From: Candidatus Parachristensenella avicola
GTDB lineage: Bacteria; Bacillota; Clostridia; Christensenellales; UMGS416
Assembly: GCA_904420205.1 (NCBI GenBank)
Contig: CAJFUN010000008.1
Location: forward strand, 1 to 64,000
Direction: 5' to 3'
Length of the DNA: 64,000 nucleotides
Shown: positions 42,384-52,258 of the stretch, in pieces
How the letters are laid out: each line of letters begins with the position of its first letter
How positions within the stretch are numbered: position 1 is the first letter of the stretch
Translations under genes and position numbers: made by a program
The notes under the pieces: generated by a model
What the model saw: only the letters and a program-made list of their open reading frames with translations
The model's database searches: none
What the model was told of the DNA's origin: nothing

Positions 42384-43607
42384 CTACGACAAACGATCGG
42401 TATAGGTCTTAACGGAAAGCTCCTCCGACCAAGTCGCTAGGGTTTCCGTCAGCTTTTCCGTCTGCATCTCGGAAAGCAGCTGCTCGCTGATCTCATCCTT
42501 TACATCTCCCAGCGGCACTGCACCGGAGGTGGGGATCTGCGTGCACAGCAAAATATGATAACCAAAGTCGCTGGCGACAAGGCCGCTCATTTCGCCGACT
42601 TCCTTCATGGCCAGCGCCGCGTTCATGAATTCCTCGGCATAATAACTGCCTCCCGGCGCCACGGCGAATTCCATGCCGTCAGCCGAACCAGTATCGTCGC
42701 TGTTCTCCTTCATCACATCCAAGAAATTCGCATGGTCGGCGCTAATCTTACCCAGCACCTCGTCAGCTTCCGCCTTAATCCCCGCCAGGTATTCTTCGCG
42801 CTTGGCGTCTGCCTCGTCGTTTTTGTCCTCGCCGCGCAGGGTGCTCAGCTCCGTTTGCTGCTCTTCCGTCAAACCAATCAGGATATGCTGCACGATGCGC
42901 ACGCCTTCGGGCACATAGTAAATGACGCTGCCGCTGGCAAAGGCAGATTCATAGTTCCTCGGCGTTTCGGTGTAGTCCTCCTGGGCAGATTGTACCTTTT
43001 CATCGTAGGTGGTCTGGATTTCCTCCTCGGTGGGTGCCAAACCTTCGGTGATCTTATCCTGTACCTTGTCCATCACCGCGTACATCTCAAGATAGTCCAT
43101 ATAAGTTTCCCGGGTAAAATACATGGCCTCAAAGGCGGCGTCAATCTCCTTTTCCACCGCTTCGTTAAATTCTGCCTCGGACATCGTGACATTGTTGTCG
43201 GTGTTCTCTTGGGTAACCGTGGCCTCGGCCGATTCCTTCAGCGTTGCGATGGTATCGTCATAGGAAGCCTGCACGGTGGCCTGCTCCTCTTCCGTCAGCG
43301 TGTCCAAGCCCATTTCCTTGGCCTTAATTAACATGATTTTCTGGTTTACCAAGGCATTCAGCGTCGTTGTAGAAATATAGGAAACATATTCGGCTACGCC
43401 TGAATCCGTGCTCTCCGGATCGATCCCGCTCTGCATCAGCGTGCGGTTCAGCGTGTCCTTGAAGTCCTTCTTATATATTTCCTCGCCGCCAACAACGGCG
43501 ACAACCGTCTGCCCGTCGCGCTCTTCATTGACCTGCACCATGGAGCAGCCGGTCATTGCCAGCAGCAGCGCCAGGGCCAGGGCCAAAATGGAAAAACCTC
43601 TTCTCAT
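42384..43607 (-). CDS. PrsA/SurA-like foldase lipoprotein (parvulin)
   Basis: Extracytoplasmic peptidyl-prolyl isomerase of 407 residues. The signal peptide ends in the lipobox LLLAMTGC with Cys21 as lipidation site. A long helical SurA-type chaperone region (about 35-225) precedes a parvulin domain from VRIVQHILIGL near residue 240 to FGYHILLCTQI near 360; in the middle an acidic helical insert (LRGEDKNDEADAKREEYLAG) interrupts the domain. It would help fold secreted proteins at the membrane surface. It follows mfd, with its own promoter in the 94-base gap. Confidence 0.88.
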   Translation of the reverse strand: MRRGFSILALALALLLAMTGCSMVQVNEERDGQTVVAVVGGEEIYKKDFKDTLNRTLMQSGIDPESTDSGVAEYVSYISTTTLNALVNQKIMLIKAKEMGLDTLTEEEQATVQASYDDTIATLKESAEATVTQENTDNNVTMSEAEFNEAVEKEIDAAFEAMYFTRETYMDYLEMYAVMDKVQDKITEGLAPTEEEIQTTYDEKVQSAQEDYTETPRNYESAFASGSVIYYVPEGVRIVQHILIGLTEEQQTELSTLRGEDKNDEADAKREEYLAGIKAEADEVLGKISADHANFLDVMKENSDDTGSADGMEFAVAPGGSYYAEEFMNAALAMKEVGEMSGLVASDFGYHILLCTQIPTSGAVPLGDVKDEISEQLLSEMQTEKLTETLATWSEELSVKTYTDRLS

Positions 43608-43654
43608 GTTTCTCGTCCTTTCGCTATTCCTCTTTGCCCAAAGGCATGTATCCT

Positions 43655-43684
43655 ATTATACCAGAAAGCCTATGCCTTTTTCAA
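43655..43684 (-). promoter_or_regulatory. Sigma-A promoter of the PrsA-like gene
   Basis: TTGAAA at 43679-43684, 18-base spacer, TATAAT at 43655-43660 preceded by TGG (extended -10). Confidence 0.78.
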
Positions 43685-43701
43685 AACAATTTGTGAATTT
43701 C

Positions 43702-46700
43702 TTAATTTTCCTGCCGCCTGCAAGCCCCTAGTTGTTCCGTTAGCTCCAGCAGCAGCTCCAGCACCGGCTTTTTTTCATCCCGTGGCAAAATCAGCCGCAG
43801 CGTGGGCGGCTCCTTTGCCGTCAAGGCCAGCTTGCCGTCCCACCCGGTCAGGAGAGCGAAAAGCTTTACTCCATCGATGGGCGCGGCGGGAATAAACCGG
43901 ATCAGGCAGGTAAAGCCGTCTTGGCGGATAGAGTCAATTCCCGCGTGCATGCAGCGGCTGCGCAGCTGAGCCACGTCCAGCAGCCGGAGGGCCGGCGCCG
44001 GCGGTTCGCCAAAGCGGTCGATAAGCTCGTCCAGCACGTCTTCCCGCTCTTCGCTGCTGCGCACCTGGGCAATGCGGCGGTATAGCTCTAGGCGGTCGCT
44101 GCTGTCGGGGACATAGCCGTCGGGCAGGTAGGCATCCACCTTAACGTCCAGCACCGGATCCACCGCCGTTTCGTCCACCTCGCCGCGCAGGCGCGCCACC
44201 GTCTCCTCAATCATCTTGCAGTATAGGCCATAGCCCACCGAGGCCATATGACCGCTTTGCTGGGCGCCCAGCAGGTTGCCCGCGCCCCGGATCTCCAGAT
44301 CCCGCATTGCCACCCGGAACCCGCTGCCAAACTCGGTGAACTCCCGGATTGCAGTGAGCCGTTTCTCGGCCACCTCGGAAAGCACCTTCTCCCTTTGATA
44401 GGTGAAATAAGCGTAAGCCAGGCGGTTCGAGCGCCCCACGCGCCCCCGCAGCTGGTAAAGTTGCGCCAGGCCAAAGCGATCCGCCTCATAAACGATCAAC
44501 GTATTCGCCGAGGGGATATCTAGCCCTGATTCGATGATGGTAGTACACAGCAGCACGTCAAACTCACCCTGCATAAACTGCATCATAACCTTTTCCAGCT
44601 CGTGTTCGGCCATCTGTCCATGACCCACAGCGATCCGCACACCCGGCGCCAGCGCCTGGAGCCGCCGGTGCATATGGTCGATGGACTCCACCCGATTATA
44701 CAAAAAGTATACCTGTCCGCCCCGGCCTACCTCCCGATAGATCGCATCCCGAACCATTCCCTCATCATACTCCATCACCAAGGTCTGTACGGGATAGCGC
44801 TCCTCCGGCGGGGTATCCAGCACAGAAATATCCCGGATACCGACCATGGACATATGCAGGGTGCGCGGAATAGGCGTCGCCGTCAGGGTCAGTACGTCCA
44901 CCGAATGCTTCAGCTGCTTAATCTTCTCCTTCTGGGCCACGCCGAAGCGCTGCTCTTCATCCACAATCAAAAGGCCCAGATCCTTAAAGATCACGTCTTT
45001 ACTCAGCAGCCGGTGCGTGCCGGCGATTATGTCGGTCTTGCCCGCAGCCAGGCGGGAAAGGGCCTGCTTAACCTCATGGGGCGTGCGAAAGCGCGAAATT
45101 ACATCCACATTGACGCTGAAGCCCTCAAATCGCTTAAGCATGGTGGCATAATGCTGGTGCGCCAGCACGGTGGTCGGAGCCAAAAAGGCTACCTGTTTAC
45201 CGTCCATAACGGCCTTGAAAGCGGCTCGTAGCGCTACCTCCGTCTTCCCATAGCCCACGTCCCCACATAGCAGCCGGTCCATCACCTGCGGCGATTCCAT
45301 GTCCTCCTTGATCTCCTCGATGGCTTTAAGCTGATCCGGGGTTTCCTCATAGGGAAAGTTCTCTTCCATCTCCCGCTGCCAAGGCGTATCCGGCCCAAAA
45401 GCGTGGCCCTTGACCGCCTGGCGTTTGGCGTAAAGCGCCAGCAGCTCGTCCGCCATGTCCTGAATATGCTTGCTGACGCGCCCCTTGGCGTTACGCCACT
45501 CGTTGCCGCCCAATCGGTTTACCGTGGGCTCCTTCCCCTCAGCTCCGATGTATTTCTGCACCCGGTCCATCTGTTCGGTGGGCACGTAAAGCGCGTCCTC
45601 CCCGCGGTAGCTGATTTTGATATAATCCCGCGTGACGCCGTCGGCAGTCAGTTTGACGATCCCGTCAAAGCGGCCGATACCGTGTACTTCATGCACCACA
45701 TAATCGCCCACGGAAAGATCCGTAAAGATATCCAGCACGTTGCCGGTGTTGCGCCGCTTGCGTGTGGGTTTGGGCGAGCGGGAAGCGCCGAAAAGCTCCC
45801 GCTCAGAAATCACAGCCAGCGGGCACTGGCTGTATTCAAAGCCCTGATGCAGGCTCATGGGCAAGATCACCGTCTCGCCGGGCTCCAGCTCCCGATCCTT
45901 TTCCAATACCGAGGCAAAGATATCAAAATCCACCAGCGTGGCTTGCAGCCGTTGAGCGCGGTGCAGGCTGCCTGCCAGCAGCGCTACCCGGCATCCCGCC
46001 TGTTTCCAGCGGGAAAGGTCGCCCCGCAGCATATCAAACTGCCCCCGCAAGGTATGCATACCGCGCCCTTCCAGGCGCACAACCTTCACGGGTTGGACGG
46101 CTAACTGAGCCGTAGCCATCGTTTGAAAGCAAAAAAGAGGCGTTCCGGCGCAGGATTCCAGAATTCCTTCAAAATCCCGCATAAGCTGAGCCTGGATAGG
46201 CAGCGCCCCCCCTGAGGCCATGGCATCTTCATAGGATCGCTGATATTCCATCAGTGCGTTTTCTATCCGCTCTTTGGACCGCTGGGGCTCGTCCAGCACC
46301 AGGCAGCCCGGCTTAAAGTAATCCACTAGCCCCGCCGTCTGGGGATAAAAGCAGGGGATGAGGTTCTCCATCCCCTCAAAGCGCCCCTGCAGCGCCAGTT
46401 TCTGCTCCCATTGAGCCAGCCGCTCCGTCAACCGCTCCCATGGCTGCTGCTCCCGCGCTCCGGTTAAAAGCGCAACGCTTTGAAGCGTATCCTCATGCCG
46501 CCGGCTCTCTGCCGTTTGCGCCATCCGCTTGAGGCGGCGCACACCTTCCGCCACCTGCTTGCGCAGATGGTTGACGCCATATTCCATGGCCGCCTCATCA
46601 ATGGGGCATTCTCCAGCTGGAAGTATCCGTGCCTGCGCAAGCGCTTCGATGGAGCGCTGATTCATCACGTCAAAGCTCCGTAGCGCGTCGATCTCATCGT

Positions 46701-47298
46701 CAAAGAATTCCACCCGCACAGGGTGCTCGGCGCCCACGGGGAAAATATCCACGATGCCGCCCCGCGCCGCAAATTGGCCCGCGCCCTCTACCCGTTCCTC
46801 CCTGGCATATCCGGCGCCAACCAGCCGCATGCAAAGCGTTTCTACTGCAATGCGCTGGCCTGTTTCCAGGGTAAACATAGCCTGACGGAAAGCCGAAGCC
46901 GGCGGCAGCGGCTGGCACAGCGCATCAGCCGGGGCACACAGCACGTCGATATGCCCCTCCAACAGCGCACCTAAAACCCCAATACGGCGCGCCTCTATTT
47001 CCCGGGACACCGCCTCCGCGCGATAAAGGGTCGCAGGCCTTGCAGGAAACGATGCGGCGCGGATCCCGCCCATTGCCTCCATGTCCTCGCAGATGCGCGC
47101 AGCCGCCTCATCAGAGGGCGTAATGACGAGAACCGGCCCATAACCCTTGAGCATAAGCGCCGCAACCAGGTGGCTCTTCATGCCCTCGGAGGGCCCCAGC
47201 ACAGCGCAAGGCGTCCTTCCTTCCTGTGCCGCTCGCTCGATTTGCTGCCAGCCAGCCGAACTGTACAGCGGGCCCATCAGGGCCTGTTCATAATGCAT
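43702..47298 (-). CDS. mfd: Transcription-repair coupling factor
   Basis: Mfd, 1198 residues, a DNA translocase that removes stalled RNA polymerase at lesions and recruits UvrA. In order: UvrB-like N-terminal domains (GYGPVLVITPSDEAA, AREERVEGAGQFAARGGIVDIFP), the RNA polymerase interaction domain (LSVGDYVVHEVHGIGRFDGI near residue 515), the helicase core (Walker A GDVGYGKTEVALRAAF, DEEQRFGV box, TATPIPRTL, LGQ-type QLRGRVGRS) and the TRCF C-terminal domain. Length is normal. It starts 14 bases after pth and is cotranscribed with it. Confidence 0.97.
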   Translation of the reverse strand: MHYEQALMGPLYSSAGWQQIERAAQEGRTPCAVLGPSEGMKSHLVAALMLKGYGPVLVITPSDEAAARICEDMEAMGGIRAASFPARPATLYRAEAVSREIEARRIGVLGALLEGHIDVLCAPADALCQPLPPASAFRQAMFTLETGQRIAVETLCMRLVGAGYAREERVEGAGQFAARGGIVDIFPVGAEHPVRVEFFDDEIDALRSFDVMNQRSIEALAQARILPAGECPIDEAAMEYGVNHLRKQVAEGVRRLKRMAQTAESRRHEDTLQSVALLTGAREQQPWERLTERLAQWEQKLALQGRFEGMENLIPCFYPQTAGLVDYFKPGCLVLDEPQRSKERIENALMEYQRSYEDAMASGGALPIQAQLMRDFEGILESCAGTPLFCFQTMATAQLAVQPVKVVRLEGRGMHTLRGQFDMLRGDLSRWKQAGCRVALLAGSLHRAQRLQATLVDFDIFASVLEKDRELEPGETVILPMSLHQGFEYSQCPLAVISERELFGASRSPKPTRKRRNTGNVLDIFTDLSVGDYVVHEVHGIGRFDGIVKLTADGVTRDYIKISYRGEDALYVPTEQMDRVQKYIGAEGKEPTVNRLGGNEWRNAKGRVSKHIQDMADELLALYAKRQAVKGHAFGPDTPWQREMEENFPYEETPDQLKAIEEIKEDMESPQVMDRLLCGDVGYGKTEVALRAAFKAVMDGKQVAFLAPTTVLAHQHYATMLKRFEGFSVNVDVISRFRTPHEVKQALSRLAAGKTDIIAGTHRLLSKDVIFKDLGLLIVDEEQRFGVAQKEKIKQLKHSVDVLTLTATPIPRTLHMSMVGIRDISVLDTPPEERYPVQTLVMEYDEGMVRDAIYREVGRGGQVYFLYNRVESIDHMHRRLQALAPGVRIAVGHGQMAEHELEKVMMQFMQGEFDVLLCTTIIESGLDIPSANTLIVYEADRFGLAQLYQLRGRVGRSNRLAYAYFTYQREKVLSEVAEKRLTAIREFTEFGSGFRVAMRDLEIRGAGNLLGAQQSGHMASVGYGLYCKMIEETVARLRGEVDETAVDPVLDVKVDAYLPDGYVPDSSDRLELYRRIAQVRSSEEREDVLDELIDRFGEPPAPALRLLDVAQLRSRCMHAGIDSIRQDGFTCLIRFIPAAPIDGVKLFALLTGWDGKLALTAKEPPTLRLILPRDEKKPVLELLLELTEQLGACRRQEN

Positions 47299-47312
47299 GA
47301 CGCACTTCCTCC

Positions 47313-47882
47313 CTATCCCTGGAACGTATTGGCAAACCGCATTGCCTCATCCATATCGCCCCGGATGATCTCTGTGGCGGCGTCTGCCGCCGCTTGCCTT
47401 ACCTGTGCCAGGGTTTCCCGCTCTGCCTTGGTGGGAATGCCGAGCACATAGTCCGCTAACAGCGTGCCAGGTTCAGGCTTGCCCACGCCGATGCGGATCC
47501 GGGGAAACTCCCCGCCTCCCAGGTGGGCGATCAGCGACTTCATGCCATTATGCGTCCCCGCCGATCCTGCCTGACGCACCCGAAGCCTTCCTACCGGGAG
47601 GTCAATATCATCATATATCACTAAGATATGATCCTTGGGCACGTCAAAATACCGGGCCATGGCGCCCACGCATTCGCCCGAAGCGTTCATATACGTCTGC
47701 GGCGCTACCAGCATCACCCGCTCGCCCGCTGCTATCCCCTTACCATAAAGGCCCTGAAAGCCCTTGGTCGAAAGGGGAATCCGCCATCGCTCAGCCAGCA
47801 CGTCCAGCGTCAAAAAGCCCATGTTGTGGCGGGTTTGGGCATATTCCCTACCCGGATTTCCCAGGCCTACAATGATATACAT
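47313..47882 (-). CDS. pth: Peptidyl-tRNA hydrolase
   Basis: Releases tRNA from stalled peptidyl-tRNA; 189 residues. Signature residues are present: VGLGNPGREYAQTRHNMGF with the conserved Asn and the catalytic His of RHNMG, PQTYMNASGECV, VIYDDIDLPVGRLRVRQAGSAGTHNGMKS (in parts) and FPRIRIGVGKP. AAAGGA precedes the ATG. A GGGGGATTCGCCAATCCCCC hairpin lies 25 bases upstream. Followed closely by mfd. Confidence 0.96.
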   Translation of the reverse strand: MYIIVGLGNPGREYAQTRHNMGFLTLDVLAERWRIPLSTKGFQGLYGKGIAAGERVMLVAPQTYMNASGECVGAMARYFDVPKDHILVIYDDIDLPVGRLRVRQAGSAGTHNGMKSLIAHLGGGEFPRIRIGVGKPEPGTLLADYVLGIPTKAERETLAQVRQAAADAATEIIRGDMDEAMRFANTFQG

Positions 47883-47959
47883 AGCATAATCCTTTCATGC
47901 AAATAAGGGGGATTCGCCAATCCCCCCGGTATCCTATCATGATCGGTATTATTTTATCG

Positions 47960-47994
47960 AAAAACAGGCTAGGATGCAAGCATGCATCCTAGCC
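47960..47994 (-). terminator. Intrinsic terminator after prs
   Basis: GGCTAGGATGCA / TGCATCCTAGCC stem with a TGTTTTTC tail on the minus strand. Confidence 0.88.
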
Positions 47995-48021
47995 CTTCCG
48001 AATCCTTTATGCTACTCGAGG

Positions 48022-49023
48022 CTACAGTGCCTCCATGCGCTCCTGATAGCCGATGGGCCGCACTGTTGCCGGCGCTTCATCAAAAAGTGGGCTCACCGGC
48101 CGGCGCTGGTAAATGCGCTCAATGGCTTCCGCAAAAATAAGCTCCACGGAGAGCACCTTTATTTTGGGGATACGCTTATACGCCGGCAGCGCAATGGTAT
48201 CCAGCAGGACGACTTCCTGAATGGGCGAAGCGGATAAGCGCTCCACAGCCGGGCCGGAAAGCACGCCGTGCGTCGCGCAGGCTCGCACCTCTGTTGCGCC
48301 GGCATGCACCAGTGCATCGGCCGCGTGGCATAGCGTGCCGGCTGTATCGATCATATCATCCACAAGCAAGCATCGTTTCCCTTCCACGTCTCCGATAATG
48401 TGCATTACCTCGGATACGTTGGCCCGCTGCCGCCGCTTATCGATAATGGCCATGGAAGCCCCTAACCGGGCTGCAAAGCTGCGGGTGCGGCTCACGCTGC
48501 CCAGATCCGGCGATACCACCACAAGCTGCTCGCCCCCCAGTCCCTCGCCGGCAAAATAGCCGCTTAGGATGGGCGCGCCCATAATATGGTCTACCGGCAC
48601 ATTGAAGAAGCCTTGGATTTGCGGCGCATGCAGGTCCATTGTCAGCACGCGGTCCACGCCGGCCGCTGCAATCAGGTCCGATACCAGCTTGGCGGTGATG
48701 GGGTCGCGGGCCTTGGTCTTCCGATCCTGCCGGGCGTAACCGAAGTACGGAATTACGGCCGTTACACTGGCAGCCGAGGCACGCCTGCAGGCGTCGGTCA
48801 GAATCAGAAGCTCCATCAGGCTGTCATTGACCGGGTCGGATGTGGACTGCACCAGGAATACGTCCATTCCTCGGACGGTCTCCCGGATATTGACCGATAT
48901 TTCGCCGTCGCTGAACCGGCCCACCTCGCAGTCGCCCAGTTCAAGCCCCAGCACGGCCGCGATCCGCTCCGCCAGCGTCCTTGACGCATTGCCCGCAAAG
49001 AGCTTGATCCCCTGCTGCTGCAT
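48022..49023 (-). CDS. prs: Ribose-phosphate pyrophosphokinase
   Basis: Makes PRPP from ribose 5-phosphate and ATP; 333 residues. Family marks: IKLFAGNASRTLAERIA, GRFSDGEISVNI, FLVQSTSDPVNDSLMELL, PYFGYARQDRK, DLHAPQIQGFF and the PRPP loop CLLVDDMIDTAGTL near residue 222. A C-terminal extension of about 15 residues (DEAPATVRPIGYQERM) is longer than usual. AGGAGG precedes the ATG, 36 bases after glmU; glmU-prs is a widely conserved pair. Confidence 0.97.
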   Translation of the reverse strand: MQQQGIKLFAGNASRTLAERIAAVLGLELGDCEVGRFSDGEISVNIRETVRGMDVFLVQSTSDPVNDSLMELLILTDACRRASAASVTAVIPYFGYARQDRKTKARDPITAKLVSDLIAAAGVDRVLTMDLHAPQIQGFFNVPVDHIMGAPILSGYFAGEGLGGEQLVVVSPDLGSVSRTRSFAARLGASMAIIDKRRQRANVSEVMHIIGDVEGKRCLLVDDMIDTAGTLCHAADALVHAGATEVRACATHGVLSGPAVERLSASPIQEVVLLDTIALPAYKRIPKIKVLSVELIFAEAIERIYQRRPVSPLFDEAPATVRPIGYQERMEAL

Positions 49024-49059
49024 TCCTTTTCCTCCTTGATCCGCCCCAAGATAGGGCGG

Positions 49060-50418
49060 TTATTGCTTTCGCCGCTTTTGAGCCCAATCCGCCTTGTTTT
49101 CCTGCCGGCTGCGGGCGATCCCCAGCGCGCCGTCTGGCACATCCTCCGTAATGGTGCTGCCCGCCGCCGTATAGGCGCCTTCGCCCACCGTTACCGGAGC
49201 CACCAGATTGGTATTGCAACCGATAAAGGCCGCGTCGCCCACCCGCGAGCGCTGCTTACGCTGCCCGTCATAGTTAACGAATACCGTGCCGCAACCCACG
49301 TTCACGCGGCTGCCTACATCCGCATCCCCTACATAGCTCAGATGGGATACCTTGGTATCGTGCCCAATATTTGCATTTTTTATTTCCACAAAGTCGCCGA
49401 TACGGCAATCGGATTCCACATGAGCGCCGGGCCTAAGATACGCAAAGGGACCGACCTGACAACGGTCGCCTACCTGGGCCTGCTCCATCACCGAGGCTTC
49501 GGCGCAGCATCCGTCTCCTAGGCGGCTCTGACTTATGCGGTTTCCGGGATACAGCACACAGCCCTCGCCGATCACCGTGCCCGACTGAAGATAATTGTCC
49601 GGATAGATCAGCGTATCCCGCCCGATCTCCACGCCTTTTTCAATATAGGTACGCTCCGGATCCACCAGCTCCACGCCGTTGAGCATGTGTTCCCTGGCGA
49701 TGCGCAGACCCATAACGCGACCTGCCTGGGCCAGCTGCGCCCGGTCGTTCACACCGGCCGATTCCGCTGCGTCAGCCACCATAGCGGTTACCTTTTCGCC
49801 TGCTTTCACCAAAAGACCGATCACATCGGTTAGATAGTATTCATGCTGGTCATTGTGGTTGTCCAGCCGCTCCAGGCCCCACGCCAGGCTTTGGGCGTCA
49901 AAGCAGTACACCGAGGTGTTGATCTCCCGCACTTGCCGCTGCTGTTCAGTGGCGTCCCGATGCTCCACAATACAACATACCTGGCCCTTCTCGTCACGGA
50001 TGACCCGTCCATAGCCCGTCGCATCGGGCAGCACCGCCGTCAGCACGCAGGCCTTGGCGCCGTCCTGCCGGGCTGATTCCACCAGACGGGCGACGGTTTC
50101 CCCCTTGAGCAAAGGCATGTCGCCGGCCATAACCACCACGTATCCCTGGCTTGGAATAAAATCTTTCGCCATCATCACCGCATGCCCAGTGCCTTTTTGC
50201 TCTTGCTGCACAGCAATATCCACATCAGCCAGCCGTCCGATCAGCTGATCCCGTCCGTGACCCACGATCACCACCGGATGTGGATCGGCCGTCCGGGCTG
50301 CATCCAGCACCCAATCAATCATCGGCCGTCCATGGACCTGGTGCAGCACCTTCGCAAGGTTCGATTTCATCCGCTTTCCCTCGCCGGCCGCCATGATCAT
50401 CACACGTATCTGCTGCAT
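49060..50418 (-). CDS. glmU: Bifunctional UDP-GlcNAc pyrophosphorylase / GlcN-1-P acetyltransferase
   Basis: Makes UDP-GlcNAc for peptidoglycan; 452 residues. The N-terminal uridylyltransferase has VMIMAAGEGKRMKSNLAKVLHQV, GTGHAVMMAK and VVVMAGDMPLL; the C-terminal left-handed beta helix of hexapeptide repeats spans about 255-440, with the catalytic YVGDADVG and NVGCGTVFVNYDGQRKQ. ATG at 50418 is 10 bases after AAGGAG; upstream in-frame sequence contains the promoter. Confidence 0.96.
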   Translation of the reverse strand: MQQIRVMIMAAGEGKRMKSNLAKVLHQVHGRPMIDWVLDAARTADPHPVVIVGHGRDQLIGRLADVDIAVQQEQKGTGHAVMMAKDFIPSQGYVVVMAGDMPLLKGETVARLVESARQDGAKACVLTAVLPDATGYGRVIRDEKGQVCCIVEHRDATEQQRQVREINTSVYCFDAQSLAWGLERLDNHNDQHEYYLTDVIGLLVKAGEKVTAMVADAAESAGVNDRAQLAQAGRVMGLRIAREHMLNGVELVDPERTYIEKGVEIGRDTLIYPDNYLQSGTVIGEGCVLYPGNRISQSRLGDGCCAEASVMEQAQVGDRCQVGPFAYLRPGAHVESDCRIGDFVEIKNANIGHDTKVSHLSYVGDADVGSRVNVGCGTVFVNYDGQRKQRSRVGDAAFIGCNTNLVAPVTVGEGAYTAAGSTITEDVPDGALGIARSRQENKADWAQKRRKQ

Positions 50419-50473
50419 ACTCGATAAACTCCTTTTCCCAACTTCGCCATTTTGGCGCAAAAGATGTAAAGCC

Positions 50474-50479
50474 ATTATA
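50474..50479 (-). promoter_or_regulatory. Extended -10 promoter of glmU-prs
   Basis: TGGTATAAT (TGn extended -10) on the minus strand; the -35 region TTCCGA, 17 bases upstream, is weak. Confidence 0.6.
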
Positions 50480-50530
50480 CCACAGGCTGACGAATTTCGG
50501 AACAAGGAGGTTTTTTACCCCATAATGCGC

Positions 50531-50558
50531 AAAAAAGCCGGCGGATCAAACCGCCGGC
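50531..50558 (-). terminator. Intrinsic terminator after fakA
   Basis: GCCGGCGG / CCGCCGGC with a TTTGAT loop and a TTTTTT tail on the minus strand. Confidence 0.9.
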
Positions 50559-50565
50559 CGAAGGA

Positions 50566-52248
50566 CTATTCCAACGAAAGAATGTAATAATAAAGGGGCT
50601 GCCCCGCATTATGCGCTTCCACGTCGCAGTCAGGATAGCGCTCCCTAAGGTCATCTCGAAGCGCGATAGCTTCCTCCTCGCTCACGTCCTTGCCATAGTA
50701 GAGGGTAATGATCTCCTCATCGGCGCGCATTTTCTCGACCAGATCCAACGTAACTTCCCGGACGGAGGTGCCCAGCACCTCGATTTTCCCTTCGTTCATC
50801 CCCATGATATCGTCCTTATGGATATCCAGGCCGTCGAAATTGGAATCGCGCACCGCAAAAGTGACCTGCCCGGTTTTAACGAAGGAAATCGCGTCGGTCA
50901 TCTCCTGCTCGTTCTGATCGCCATCGGCGTCGGGATTAAAGGCCAGCACAGCCGCCAGGCCCTGGGGCACGGTCTTGGTGGGAATTACATGCACCTCACA
51001 CTGGGCCAATTCCGCCGCCTGTCGCGCGGCCATGATGATATTGGAGTTGTTGGGCAGCACATATACGCAATCCGCGTTTAATCCTCTAATCGCTTCCAGG
51101 ATATCTTCCGTAGAGGGGTTCATCGTCTGCCCGCCCTCCACGAAGCCGTCTACCTGAAGATCCTTAAAGATCGCCCGGATGCCCGCACCAGCTGCTACCG
51201 TTACCATTCCATAGGGCTTATGGGGCACAGGCTCTGCCGCGGCCTCAGCTGCCTTGACCACCAGATTACGATGCTGCTCGCGCATATTATCGATCTTGAT
51301 GTTGCTTAATTCGCCCAGGCGCAGCGCATATTGCAGCACCTTGCCGGGCATATTGGTATGCACGTGTACCTTGATGACCGACTCGTCGCCTACGACCACC
51401 AACGAATCACCAATGATGCTTAAGCGGCCTTTCAGCCTGTCCACATCCGCTTCATCAACGCCCTCTTTCAGGTGGGTCACAATGAATTCGGTGCAATAGC
51501 CGAAAGTAATCTCCTGCAGTGACCCGGCAGCGGCGGAAAGCGACTCATCCCCGTCTGCTTCAGCCGGGCCTGCCGGGGCAACGGAAGGCTCTGTCTCCGC
51601 TTCACCCTCAATTTCTTCGCCCCGCAGCGCGCCCAACCAGCCTTCGTAAATGGTGAGCAGCCCTTTGCCGCCAGCATCCACTACACCGGCCTGTTTCAGC
51701 ACTTCCAGCATGTCCGGCGTACGCTCCAGCGTCGCCTGGCCCGCCGCCAGCGCCTCTTCCATCATCAGGATCATATCAGCGTCCGCGCCCTGGCGTTCAG
51801 CGCTGGCAATTGCAGCATCGGCAAATCCTCGGGAAACCGTGAGTACCGTACCTTCTCGGGGCTTCATAACCGCCTTATAGGCCATTTCCACTCCGCCCCG
51901 GAAAGCGGCCGCCATATCCGCCGGCGTTAGCTCTTCCTTACCCTGTACCCCTTTAAAGAATCCTCGGAAAAGCTGGGATAAGATCACGCCGGAGTTACCC
52001 CGCGCGCCCTTCAGCGCGCCGCGGGACATGGCTTCGGCCACGTCGCCTGCCGAGTTGCTTTGGGTCTTTTCCACTTCCTTTGCAGCGCTGCGGAGCGTCA
52101 GCGACATGTTGGTGCCCGTATCGCCGTCCGGCACTGGGAACACGTTCAGCGCGTCTACCGCCTTTTTATTGCGCTCCAGCAGCATCAGGCCGTTATGGAT
52201 CATCTCCTTAAGCAGCCCTCCATCGATCTTTGCAATATTCACGTCCAC
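50566..52248 (-). CDS. fakA: Fatty acid kinase FakA-like (DAK2/YloV)
   Basis: Protein of 560 residues. The N-terminal DhaL-type kinase domain (1-200) has LNVFPVPDGDTGTNMSLTL, with the Asp cluster that holds Mg-ATP, and RGARGNSGVILSQLFRG. The middle and C-terminal parts (FGYCTEFIVTHLK, GDSLVVVGDESVIKVHVHTN, VAAGAGIRAIFKDL, LPNNSNIIMAA) match YloV/FakA. FakA phosphorylates fatty acids bound to DegV-type FakB proteins, two of which are encoded in this window. It follows the Asp23 gene, an arrangement conserved with rpmB in Bacillota. Confidence 0.92.
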   Translation of the reverse strand: MDVNIAKIDGGLLKEMIHNGLMLLERNKKAVDALNVFPVPDGDTGTNMSLTLRSAAKEVEKTQSNSAGDVAEAMSRGALKGARGNSGVILSQLFRGFFKGVQGKEELTPADMAAAFRGGVEMAYKAVMKPREGTVLTVSRGFADAAIASAERQGADADMILMMEEALAAGQATLERTPDMLEVLKQAGVVDAGGKGLLTIYEGWLGALRGEEIEGEAETEPSVAPAGPAEADGDESLSAAAGSLQEITFGYCTEFIVTHLKEGVDEADVDRLKGRLSIIGDSLVVVGDESVIKVHVHTNMPGKVLQYALRLGELSNIKIDNMREQHRNLVVKAAEAAAEPVPHKPYGMVTVAAGAGIRAIFKDLQVDGFVEGGQTMNPSTEDILEAIRGLNADCVYVLPNNSNIIMAARQAAELAQCEVHVIPTKTVPQGLAAVLAFNPDADGDQNEQEMTDAISFVKTGQVTFAVRDSNFDGLDIHKDDIMGMNEGKIEVLGTSVREVTLDLVEKMRADEEIITLYYGKDVSEEEAIALRDDLRERYPDCDVEAHNAGQPLYYYILSLE

Positions 52249-52258
52249 AACTCCCTCT

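Noticed and set aside
42555-43331. Plus-strand frame of 258 codons opposite the PrsA-like gene
   Set aside because: Antisense of an acidic helical protein that yields a spurious hydrophobic sequence; no start signals.
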